Positions 1 to 5,339 of a stretch of 12,694 nt of DNA are shown here, piece after piece. Under the pieces are notes generated by a model. That model ran no database searches. It was given only the letters and a program-made list of their open reading frames with translations, and had not been told where the DNA came from. This DNA is from Spirochaetaceae bacterium (GTDB lineage Bacteria > Spirochaetota > Spirochaetia > DSM-27196 > PWMO01): positions 1 to 12,694 of the forward strand of contig PWMO01000227.1 of assembly GCA_003558175.1 (NCBI GenBank). Reading direction: 5' to 3'. Each line of letters starts with the position of its first letter. The stretch's first letter is position 1. The translations under genes were made by a program, and so were the position numbers.

Positions 1-43
1 AGCTCTCAACGTTGTCGAGCCATTTCAGTACTCGTGCCTTCAC
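1..43 (-). CDS. dctQ: TRAP transporter small membrane subunit (DctQ-like), 5' end only
   Basis: Only the first 14 codons are inside the window. Reading leftward from a GTG at 43-41 gives M-K-A-R-V-L-K-W-L-D-N-V-E-S, running off the left edge. A strong ribosome binding site, GGGAGG at 50-55, lies 6 bases before the GTG. A short basic stretch followed by K-W-L-D and an acidic residue is the usual beginning of DctQ, the four-helix small permease of tripartite ATP-independent periplasmic (TRAP) transporters. The position directly downstream of the dctP-like gene fits the common P-Q-M order. Start and binding site are seen directly; the family call rests on 14 residues plus context. A fused QM protein is also possible. 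The large DctM channel subunit would be expected further left. Confidence 0.6.
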   Translation of the reverse strand, partial: MKARVLKWLDNVES

Positions 44-49
44 CTGTTT

Positions 50-55
50 CCTCCC
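50..55 (-). promoter_or_regulatory. Ribosome binding site of the dctQ-like gene
   Basis: GGGAGG on the minus strand, 6 bases upstream of a GTG codon. It is the main evidence that a gene begins at position 43, since too little of the coding region is present to be found as an open reading frame. Confidence 0.65.
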
Positions 56-68
56 GGGCGATTGCAGA

Positions 69-103
69 GCGCCGCGGATGCGAGCAGTTCGCACCCGCGG
101 CGC
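69..103 (-). other. Intergenic hairpin between dctP and dctQ
   Basis: A perfect 9-bp GC stem (GCGCCGCGG at 69-77 with CCGCGGCGC at 95-103) is extended, after one A/C mismatch, by a further 5 to 6 pairs (79-84 with 88-93, the last a G-T) closing on a 3-base loop. No T-run follows on either strand, so it is not a classical Rho-independent terminator. Its place between the binding-protein gene and the membrane-subunit gene suggests protection of the dctP mRNA 3' end or partial attenuation, giving more binding protein than permease. The structure is visible; the function is inference. Confidence 0.6.
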
Positions 104-145
104 AGTTGAATACCAACGCAAACAAATTACGGAAGTCGGCCTGAG

Positions 146-1138
146 CTATTGAATGGCCTTGATACGCGCAATCAGCTCACCCCAGCGGTCACCGTAGATG
201 CGCTGCATATGCGCCTCCGAGTGGCGGCGAAACGCCTCGGTATCGGGTTGGACGATCATGGTGCCCGCTTCGCGCATCTCTTCCAGCAGCTGATCCGATT
301 GCTCGACTATTCTGCGATCGATCTCGGGGCGATACTCTTCAAACACCTGCAGAATCAGGTCGCGATCCTCTTCCGAGATGGTCTGCCACACTCGCTCGGA
401 AACATGCACCGACCCCATGTGCACGGTGTGATTGGTGAGAACGATCTGACTCTGTACCTCGTGGAACTTTTGCGCGTAGATCGTCGGCACGGGGTTTTCC
501 TGGCCCTGAACCACGCCGGTCTGGAGCGCCATGTAGAGCTCGGTAAACTGAACCGGGGTGGGAGAGGCCCCAAGGCTTGCGACCGCATCGCTGTAGACCG
601 GAATTGTCATTGCGCGAACATTCATCCCCGCGAGGTCGCTCGGTCGCATGATGGGCCGATCGGCATTGATGGTCAGAGTCCTGGTGCCGAAGTACCACAA
701 CGCGATTGTTCTGACTCCGCTCTCTTCCAGAATGTGGGTGTTGAAGAGTTCGTCGCCGAGCTCTTCCATCACCCGGTAGGCGTGATCCTGATCTCGGAAC
801 AGGTACGGCACGCCGAAGACCATCACCTTCTCGTCAAACGGGTTCAGGATGGTGGGGCCGGAGGTCAGAAAGTCCAGCGACCCGACCCGTAACTGGTCGA
901 TTGCGTCGGCCTGGGTTCCCAATGACCCGGCGGGAAACAGCGTGATCTTCAGCCGCCCGTCGCTGCGGCGCCATACCTCATCTGCAATCATCTGGCCCAC
1001 GTCGGTCCACGGGTGGCCGAACGGCTCCGGGTGATACCAGCGGAACTCACGAACGCTCGGGCCCTCGCTTCGGCCGCCCGCCACCGCGAACGACGCCACT
1101 ACAAACACAATCAGCACGCACAGAAGAAGTCTTCTCAT
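146..1138 (-). CDS. dctP: TRAP transporter solute-binding protein, DctP family
   Basis: A 330-residue exported protein that binds a small solute, usually a carboxylate or amino-acid derivative, and delivers it to the DctQM sodium-driven permease. Residues 1-20 form a signal peptide (M-R-R then a hydrophobic core ending F-A-V-A), with probable cleavage before Gly-Gly-Arg-Ser-Glu and no lipobox cysteine. Family marks are the F-G-T-R-T-L-T strand near 151-157, D-L-A-G-M-N-V-R near 168-175 (this Arg normally clamps the ligand carboxylate) and Q-G-Q-E-N-P at 211-216. The start at 1138 is chosen because GGAGGG (1147-1152) lies 8 bases upstream and the signal peptide begins there; an in-frame ATG at 1219 would bury the signal. 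The gene follows the aminotransferase after 127 bases and precedes dctQ. The ligand cannot be told from sequence; the neighbouring aminotransferase hints at an amino acid or its keto acid. Confidence 0.93.
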   Translation of the reverse strand: MRRLLLCVLIVFVVASFAVAGGRSEGPSVREFRWYHPEPFGHPWTDVGQMIADEVWRRSDGRLKITLFPAGSLGTQADAIDQLRVGSLDFLTSGPTILNPFDEKVMVFGVPYLFRDQDHAYRVMEELGDELFNTHILEESGVRTIALWYFGTRTLTINADRPIMRPSDLAGMNVRAMTIPVYSDAVASLGASPTPVQFTELYMALQTGVVQGQENPVPTIYAQKFHEVQSQIVLTNHTVHMGSVHVSERVWQTISEEDRDLILQVFEEYRPEIDRRIVEQSDQLLEEMREAGTMIVQPDTEAFRRHSEAHMQRIYGDRWGELIARIKAIQ

Positions 1139-1146
1139 TACTTGTT

Positions 1147-1152
1147 CCCTCC
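1147..1152 (-). promoter_or_regulatory. Ribosome binding site deciding the dctP start
   Basis: GGAGGG on the minus strand, 8 bases before the ATG at 1138. It selects this start over the in-frame ATG at 1219, whose translation adds 27 residues unrelated to a signal peptide. Confidence 0.85.
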
Positions 1153-1191
1153 ATTTTGAACGAACCCACACAAAATCAGCGACATTTGCTG

Positions 1192-1208
1192 CGCCGACAA
1201 CGTCGGCG
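1192..1208 (-). other. Small hairpin between aminotransferase and dctP
   Basis: A perfect 7-bp stem (CGCCGAC at 1192-1198 with GTCGGCG at 1202-1208) with a 3-base loop. On the minus strand, where the operon is read, no T-run follows, so readthrough into dctP is expected. On the plus strand it is followed by TTTCTTCT, which looks slightly terminator-like, but nothing obvious is transcribed that way. It may be an mRNA processing or stability element separating the dctP message from the upstream genes. Confidence 0.35.
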
Positions 1209-1235
1209 TTTCTTCTCACTTCAGAATCAGCTGCA

Positions 1236-1274
1236 CTGGATCAGCCGCGCCGACAGACCGCTGGATCAGCCGCG
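1236..1274. repeat. 14-bp direct repeat at the aminotransferase 3' end
   Basis: CTGGATCAGCCGCG occurs at 1236-1249 and again at 1261-1274, a 25-base period with 11 bases between copies. The right copy holds the aminotransferase stop codon (TGA, plus-strand 1266-1268) and its last codons; the left copy lies in the intergenic space. This looks like a small tandem duplication or slippage remnant, or a paired protein- or RNA-binding site. No function can be assigned. Confidence 0.6.
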
Positions 1275-2642
1275 ATTGCCGAGCACCTCCGCAAGGCTCT
1301 CGTCCAGCACGTCGAGCGACTCGCGCAGCGCGGCCTCAGTAATGCAGAGCGGCGGCGCGATCTTGACGCATTCGCCGCCAACGCCAACCGGAGCGAACAT
1401 GAGCAGTCCTTTGCGGAAGCAGCTGTAGTTGATCTGCTGTGCGGTCGCCGGGTCCGGCGTTCGGGTGCCCGGTTTGACGATTTTGATTCCGGCCACCAGG
1501 CCGCGCGCGTTTACCTGGCCGCAGACGTCGGGATAACGCGATGCGGCGTCCTGCAGCCGTGAGGCAAGCAGGGGGCCGAGCTGCGCTGCGTTGTCGGCGT
1601 AGCGGCCGCGACGATACTCCGCCAGATTTGCCAGCGTTGCTGCAACCGGTATCGGTGAGCCCGAATGGGTGGATGTCATCGAGCCCGGCGGGTACAGGTT
1701 CATGATGCCCTTGCGGCCGATCACCGCCGCCAGCGGCAGCGAGGAGCTTACGCCCTTGCCGCAGGCAATCAGGTCCGGCTTCACACCGTAGTGTTCGAAC
1801 GCGAAATCCTTGCCGGTGCGGCCGAAGCCGGCCTGAACCTCATCAAAAATGGTGACGATGTCGTGCTCGCGGCAGAACTCCATCAGCTGGTCGACGTACG
1901 GCTGGGGAAAGAAGTCGGGACCGACTCCCTGGAATGATTCGGTCATCATACCGGCGATCTGCTCACCGCGGATGCCACGTTGTTGCAGTGTTTGCAGCAG
2001 CACGTCGAATGAAGTATCCGGGATATAGAAGCCGTCGGGGAACGGAACCTGGATGAACGAGGGGTCACCGTCACCGATCCACGCTTTCAGGTGCGGCATT
2101 CCTCCGGCAAGCTGCGCGCCCATCGTTCTGCCGTGAAAGGCACCGCCGAACGACAGGATATATTTCTTGTGCTCGCCGTGTTTTTGCCGTGCGTAGGTCT
2201 TGGCCAGCTTGATGCAGCCTTCGGTTGCTTCGCTGCCGGTACTGAGCAGAAACACCAGATAGTCTTCCGGTCTCGGCGCGAAGCGCTGCAGCTCCCGCGC
2301 CAGCAGAATCCGCTGCTCGTGGGCGAAGACGTAGCTCGCCAGCAGCGGCTTCTCGATCACTTCACGGATCGCCTCCACCACCGCCGGGTGGCCGTGTCCG
2401 ATATTGGTGATCAGCACTCCCGAGCTCCAATCAATCCAGCGGTTGCCCCACGGGTCACTGACGGTGAACCCTTCGGCCCGGTCCCATACAATCGGTGGCT
2501 GGCCCAGCATGGCACGCGGTTCGCTCTGCCGCGACCTCTCGAACAGCGGCAACGACTCCGGCACCGGTATCTTTGTCTGAATGGTGCGGAACTCGGTCTC
2601 AACCCGGGGTACCTCTACCGGGGTCAGGTCGTACTCTGCCAC
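1266..2642 (-). CDS. Class-III PLP-dependent aminotransferase (GabT-like)
   Basis: A 458-residue cytoplasmic enzyme of the omega-aminotransferase group (4-aminobutyrate, ornithine, taurine and related transaminases), which moves an amino group from its substrate to a keto acid using pyridoxal phosphate (PLP). Visible marks: S-T-G-S-E-A at 134-139 (cofactor phosphate loop), A-F-H-G-R at 168-172, F-D-E-V-Q-A-G-F-G-R-T-G at 266-277 with Asp267 for the pyridine nitrogen, and the Schiff-base lysine K296 in A-C-G-K-G. Length is usual for the family, with an N-terminal extension of about 45 residues before the catalytic domain. The start is GTG with AGGAG 7 bases upstream (2650-2654). It lies 32 bases after the regulator gene, so the two are probably co-transcribed, and the TRAP genes follow. 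The substrate is unknown; an imported amino acid is the simplest guess. PLP-dependent decarboxylases or epimerases of the same fold cannot be excluded. Confidence 0.93.
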   Translation of the reverse strand: MAEYDLTPVEVPRVETEFRTIQTKIPVPESLPLFERSRQSEPRAMLGQPPIVWDRAEGFTVSDPWGNRWIDWSSGVLITNIGHGHPAVVEAIREVIEKPLLASYVFAHEQRILLARELQRFAPRPEDYLVFLLSTGSEATEGCIKLAKTYARQKHGEHKKYILSFGGAFHGRTMGAQLAGGMPHLKAWIGDGDPSFIQVPFPDGFYIPDTSFDVLLQTLQQRGIRGEQIAGMMTESFQGVGPDFFPQPYVDQLMEFCREHDIVTIFDEVQAGFGRTGKDFAFEHYGVKPDLIACGKGVSSSLPLAAVIGRKGIMNLYPPGSMTSTHSGSPIPVAATLANLAEYRRGRYADNAAQLGPLLASRLQDAASRYPDVCGQVNARGLVAGIKIVKPGTRTPDPATAQQINYSCFRKGLLMFAPVGVGGECVKIAPPLCITEAALRESLDVLDESLAEVLGNRG

Positions 2643-2674
2643 AACGGTTCTCCTTTTCTGCTCCTGATCGTTCT

Positions 2675-3334
2675 CTACTCATCATCCGCGAGCGCCAGCG
2701 CCCGCTCTTCGGTAGCTCTCAGATGCTGCCGCAGCGCCTCTGCTGCCTGTTGCTCGTCGCGCGCGAGTATGGCATCCAGAATCGCGCAGTGTTCTACAAT
2801 GTCGTCTTCGAGTCGGTACATCAGGTGGGTACTGAGATTGATGCGCACCTTGATGCCCTCGTAGATGCTTTCGAGCAACGGGCTGCCGCTGTTGCTGATG
2901 ATTACGTGGCGGTGCAGCATGAGGTCCAGCTGAAGTAGTTCAGACTTTTCTTCGGCGGAGAAGTCCGTTTTTCCGGCGAAGCTCTCGAAGCCCTGCCGCA
3001 GTTCCGCGGCCAGCTCCAGATCGATGTTCTCCACGCCTCGCGACAGCGCGTACTCCTCCAGCAGCAGCCGAACACCGTACAGGTCGCTGATTTCCGCCGG
3101 GGTGAGTTTGACCGTGAAGTAGCCTACCCGCGGCACCTTTCGCACCAGCCCCTTTTCTATCAGCCGCTCGAGTGCGTCGCGAATTGGTATGCGACTGATG
3201 CCGAGGTTGCGTTCGATCTCTTCCAGGTCAATTCTGCTGCCGGGAGGGTACTTGCGCGAAACGATGTCTTCTTCAATAAACGCGTACACCTGATCGGCGA
3301 TACTCTCTGCGTGGATCTTGCGTTCGGCATTCAT
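2675..3334 (-). CDS. GntR-family transcriptional regulator, FadR/FCD subgroup
   Basis: A 219-residue DNA-binding regulator. Residues about 8-75 form the winged helix-turn-helix, with the typical L-G-I-S-R-I-P-I-R-D-A-L-E-R-L recognition segment (44-58) and the wing G-Y-F-T-V. Residues about 80-212 form an FCD ligand-binding domain; D137-x3-H141, H182 and H204 sit where this family usually places its metal/ligand ligands. Known FCD regulators sense organic acids, sugar acids or amino acids and usually repress. The ATG at 3334 is chosen because the protein begins sensibly there and a promoter lies immediately upstream; the longer frame to 3562 would read through that promoter. No Shine-Dalgarno site is visible, which fits an almost leaderless mRNA. 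First gene of the operon with the aminotransferase and TRAP genes, so autoregulation is likely, and control of the divergent ABC operon is possible. Confidence 0.92.
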   Translation of the reverse strand: MNAERKIHAESIADQVYAFIEEDIVSRKYPPGSRIDLEEIERNLGISRIPIRDALERLIEKGLVRKVPRVGYFTVKLTPAEISDLYGVRLLLEEYALSRGVENIDLELAAELRQGFESFAGKTDFSAEEKSELLQLDLMLHRHVIISNSGSPLLESIYEGIKVRINLSTHLMYRLEDDIVEHCAILDAILARDEQQAAEALRQHLRATEERALALADDE

Positions 3335-3343
3335 GTTTCGTAT

Positions 3344-3372
3344 ATGATATATGATATATCTGACTTGGTCAA
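3344..3372 (-). promoter_or_regulatory. Sigma-70-type promoter of the regulator operon
   Basis: Minus strand: -35 box TTGACC (3367-3372), 17-base spacer, -10 box TATCAT (3344-3349). Transcription would begin near 3337, only about 3 bases before the ATG at 3334. This explains the missing ribosome binding site and suggests a leaderless or nearly leaderless transcript. The spacer and -10 box overlap the palindrome at 3346-3360. Confidence 0.65.
3346..3360. promoter_or_regulatory. Candidate operator for the GntR/FadR regulator
   Basis: GATATATGATATATC is a perfect palindrome with 7-base arms around one central base. It lies in the spacer and upper -10 region of the regulator's own promoter, so a bound dimer would block RNA polymerase, the usual autorepression layout in this family. 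The surrounding sequence also carries the heptamer ATGATAT twice in tandem (3344-3350 and 3351-3357). AT-rich alternating sequence is palindromic by chance more often than mixed sequence, so confidence is moderate. Confidence 0.5.
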
Positions 3373-3594
3373 CCGACGCGCGAAGAAGTGCAGGTTTTCG
3401 CATTTTGAACGCACGGAGTCGGCTGGCATGGATACGCCTGCGGCGTCTGCCGCGAGTGTGCCCCTCTTCGCCTATCTTCGCAAAGTCTGCGGAAACGCTG
3501 CGAGGGGTACACACCGACGCAAAGCAGCGTACCTGGTCTGCCAAATGCCTCTGTGCAGGCAAACGCGGCGACTGATATGGACGATCGCCTCTGT

Positions 3595-3623
3595 TTGACA
3601 GATAGCAATATCTGCCTCATAAT
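3595..3623 (+). promoter_or_regulatory. Sigma-70-type promoter of the ABC importer operon
   Basis: Plus strand: consensus -35 TTGACA (3595-3600), 17-base spacer, -10 CATAAT (3618-3623, five of six consensus bases). Transcription would begin near 3630, giving a 5' leader of about 23 bases holding the AAGGAGG ribosome binding site. This is the strongest promoter-like match I noticed in the window. Confidence 0.75.
3599..3614. promoter_or_regulatory. Candidate operator between -35 and -10 of the ABC promoter
   Basis: An inverted repeat with 6-base arms, CAGATA (3599-3604) and TATCTG (3609-3614), around a 4-base centre, inside the promoter spacer. A protein bound here would repress. Its right arm shares ATATCTG (3608-3614) with the edge of the regulator's palindrome (3356-3362), so the same regulator may bind both, though the spacing differs. 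Confidence 0.45.
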
Positions 3624-3633
3624 GATATTCATT
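3621..3633. promoter_or_regulatory. Second palindrome at the ABC promoter start site
   Basis: AATGA (3621-3625) and TCATT (3629-3633) flank TAT, a 5-3-5 inverted repeat covering the end of the -10 box and the expected transcription start. It contains ATGATAT (3622-3628), the heptamer present twice at the regulator's promoter. A second operator is possible; it is too short to be sure. Confidence 0.35.
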
Positions 3634-3639
3634 CTAAAC

Positions 3640-3646
3640 AAGGAGG
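3640..3646 (+). promoter_or_regulatory. Ribosome binding site of the ABC binding-protein gene
   Basis: AAGGAGG, 6 bases before the ATG at 3653, a near-perfect match to the 16S rRNA tail. High expression, as needed for a binding protein, is likely. Confidence 0.85.
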
Positions 3647-3652
3647 TTAGCA

Positions 3653-5209
3653 ATGGAACGTCTAACCAAAGTCACTTTGCTGGTTCTGGTGGTAGCCCTC
3701 GTTGTGCCCGCTGCTGCATGGGCTGGAGGTGCTCGTGAGCCGGCGCCCGACAGTCTGATCGTGGCCTACCCACAGGACGTGGCCACGTTCGACATCATGA
3801 CTACCACCTCGCCGCCAAACGAGGTCAGGCACATGGTCTTTGAGCCGCTGTTTGCGCCGGATGAGAGCATTCTTCCACAGCCGCATCTGGCCAGTTCCGC
3901 GGAGATGAGCGAGGACGGATTGACCTGGACATTTCATCTGCGACGGGACGTTGTCTTTCACGACGGGCAACCGATGACATCGGCCGACGTAGTTGCCTCC
4001 TGGGGACGCTACCGCGAGGTCGGGGCGCGTGCGTGGGAGCTGCAGCGGGTTAATGAGGTGGTCGCTATTGATGACCACACCGTAGAGTTTCGTCTCAGTG
4101 CGCCGCTTGGTTCGATTCTGGAGTCGCTGGCGGCCACCGGCGGGTGCTTCGCCATCTATCCCAAGTGGGTGATTGACGAGATCGGCACCGATGACCTGGT
4201 TAACGTCGAGCACATCGTTGGAACCGGTCCGTACATGGTTGACCAGATCGTTCCGGAAGAACGGTATGTGCTGCGCCGTTTCGAGAACTACACTCAGCCC
4301 GGAGGTGAGCCCAGCTTTCTGGCCGGCAACCGCTACGCTCCCATGGAGATCATCGATATTCGCGTAATCCCCGATGACGCCACGCGCGTCGCGGCTCTTG
4401 AAGCGGGCGACGTAGACCTGATCCAGACGGTACCTCTCGACGACGCCAAACGGGTCGATCAGAATCCCAACACCTATGTTGAGATTACCAGCCCAGGCTA
4501 TCGCATATACTACAAGTTCAATCCCTCGCAGGGGCCGTTTTCCGATCCGGTGTTGCGCGAGGCGCTGCGCACCGCGGTTGACCCGGAAGAACTGATGCTG
4601 GCTGTTGGAGATCCCGAGTACTGGCGGGTCAACCACGCCATGCGCTACCAGGAAGAGCAGTGGATGTGGAGCGATTACGCGTTTGACTACTTCCCGGCTA
4701 ACATCCAGCGAGCGCGTGAACTGGTTCAACAGTCGGACTACAACGGCGAGCTGATCCGCTTTATGGCATCTCCCGGACGCGCGCTGGAGTATCGTACCGT
4801 TGTTCCGATGGATCAGATCATGCGTGATATTGGACTTAATGTGGAGATCATGAGCGTGGATGCCGCAACGTTCGCGGCGGTCCGCCGTCAGCTTGACCAG
4901 TGGGAGTTTAAGCACGCCGGGGGCGGCTCGATGGTTGGTCCGGTCTACCTCGATTCCAGCGCTCAGGACCGAACGGGACAGTTCTGGCCCGGCGTGTCCG
5001 ACGATTGGCACGAGTTGATGGAGGTGCTGGTGGAAGAAGTAGACCAGGATGTCCGCGCTCAGGCCATTGAACGTCTGCACCAGCTGCACGCAGAGGCCAA
5101 TCACGAGATGTGGATTGGAGACGTGTTTGAGCTCGCAGGTGCCCGCAGCAATGTGCGCAACGTTCCCCCGTGGTTCAAGCTCGTGCTGTGGAACATTGAG
5201 AAGGACTGA
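3653..5209 (+). CDS. ABC importer solute-binding protein, family 5 (Opp/Dpp type)
   Basis: A 518-residue exported protein that captures peptides or other solutes (family 5 also includes nickel, glutathione and oligosaccharide binders) and presents them to the membrane permease. Residues 1-24 are a signal peptide (basic start, long Leu/Val core, ending A-A-W-A) followed by Gly-Gly-Ala-Arg-Glu; there is no lipobox cysteine, so it is probably soluble rather than a lipoprotein. The family-5 signature lies at about 82-113 (E-D-G-L-T-W-T-F-H-L-R-R, then F-H-D-G-Q-P-M-T-S-A-D-V), followed by G-T-G-P-Y at 190-194. Length is normal. It starts the five-gene operon under its own promoter. A gap of about 130 bases with two hairpins separates it from the permease genes, consistent with extra expression. 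The ligand cannot be deduced. Confidence 0.95.
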   Translation: MERLTKVTLLVLVVALVVPAAAWAGGAREPAPDSLIVAYPQDVATFDIMTTTSPPNEVRHMVFEPLFAPDESILPQPHLASSAEMSEDGLTWTFHLRRDVVFHDGQPMTSADVVASWGRYREVGARAWELQRVNEVVAIDDHTVEFRLSAPLGSILESLAATGGCFAIYPKWVIDEIGTDDLVNVEHIVGTGPYMVDQIVPEERYVLRRFENYTQPGGEPSFLAGNRYAPMEIIDIRVIPDDATRVAALEAGDVDLIQTVPLDDAKRVDQNPNTYVEITSPGYRIYYKFNPSQGPFSDPVLREALRTAVDPEELMLAVGDPEYWRVNHAMRYQEEQWMWSDYAFDYFPANIQRARELVQQSDYNGELIRFMASPGRALEYRTVVPMDQIMRDIGLNVEIMSVDAATFAAVRRQLDQWEFKHAGGGSMVGPVYLDSSAQDRTGQFWPGVSDDWHELMEVLVEEVDQDVRAQAIERLHQLHAEANHEMWIGDVFELAGARSNVRNVPPWFKLVLWNIEKD

Positions 5210-5228
5210 GAAATAACCGGAAACGGGT

Positions 5229-5259
5229 AAGGCGGATCATTGCGCGTGATCTGCCTTTT
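5229..5259 (+). terminator. Hairpin with short T-run after the binding-protein gene
   Basis: An 11-bp stem (5229-5239 with 5247-5257, one G-T pair) with a 7-base loop; a run of four T (5256-5259) closes the stem and follows it. It lies 19 bases after the stop codon. The T-run is short, so partial termination is more likely than full: most transcripts would end here and some would continue to the permease genes, adjusting subunit ratios. Confidence 0.55.
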
Positions 5260-5265
5260 CGAAGG

Positions 5266-5298
5266 CCGGGTTGCGTCACCCACGGAGACGCAACCCGG
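5266..5298 (+). other. Second intergenic hairpin, perfect 12-bp stem
   Basis: CCGGGTTGCGTC (5266-5277) pairs perfectly with GACGCAACCCGG (5287-5298) across a 9-base loop. No T-run follows. It begins 7 bases after the first hairpin's T-run. It may block exonucleases or assist pausing. The GC-rich stem ends 29 bases before the permease ribosome binding site, and it overlaps a possible alternative GTG start at 5298. Confidence 0.65.
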
Positions 5299-5327
5299 TG
5301 AGTGCCCGGAAGCCTGACCCGGGGCGC

Positions 5328-5333
5328 AGGAGG
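5328..5333 (+). promoter_or_regulatory. Ribosome binding site in front of a non-standard permease start
   Basis: AGGAGG, exactly 6 bases before an in-frame ATT codon at 5340 where permease homology begins. No ATG, GTG or TTG lies at a suitable distance in that frame; the nearest in-frame ATG is at 5373, already inside the first membrane segment. This site is the main evidence for an ATT start. Confidence 0.65.
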
Positions 5334-5339
5334 TGTGTC

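Larger units (their letters stand above)
3335..3652. other. Divergent intergenic control region
   Basis: 318 bases between the regulator (minus) and ABC binding-protein (plus) genes. Both ends hold a promoter with palindromes, listed separately. The middle, about 3373-3594, shows no convincing gene: frames crossing it lack ribosome binding sites and recognisable protein. It does contain a small GC hairpin (GCGGC at 3440-3444 with GCCGC at 3449-3453) and an inverted repeat with 7-base arms (ACGCTGC at 3495-3501, GCAGCGT at 3524-3530), both of unknown meaning. Confidence 0.75.

Noticed and set aside
1192..1216. Plus-strand Rho-independent terminator (hairpin plus TTTCTTCT)
   Set aside because: The T-run is interrupted and no plus-strand transcript is expected here, so I list it only as a hairpin.
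1139..1219. 27-residue N-terminal extension of the TRAP binding protein from the ATG at 1219
   Set aside because: It would place the signal peptide internally; a strong ribosome binding site sits inside this stretch in front of the ATG at 1138.
3341..3360. Short AT repeat as a microsatellite or origin-like element
   Set aside because: Too short for an origin and without DnaA-type boxes; its position in a promoter favours an operator.
3335..3562. 76-residue N-terminal extension of the GntR regulator
   Set aside because: It crosses a good promoter and operator-like palindrome, has an Arg-rich unstructured composition and no ribosome binding site. The family normally begins just before the DNA-binding domain.
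3311..3598. Possible small plus-strand genes in the divergent intergenic region
   Set aside because: They overlap the regulator's start and promoter, have no ribosome binding site and give Arg/Ala-rich sequence without recognisable features.
3662..5104. 480-residue minus-strand open frame opposite the ABC binding-protein gene
   Set aside because: The plus strand encodes a clear family-5 binding protein with promoter, ribosome binding site and signal peptide. The antisense frame shows no recognisable domain and is a shadow caused by codon bias in GC-rich DNA.
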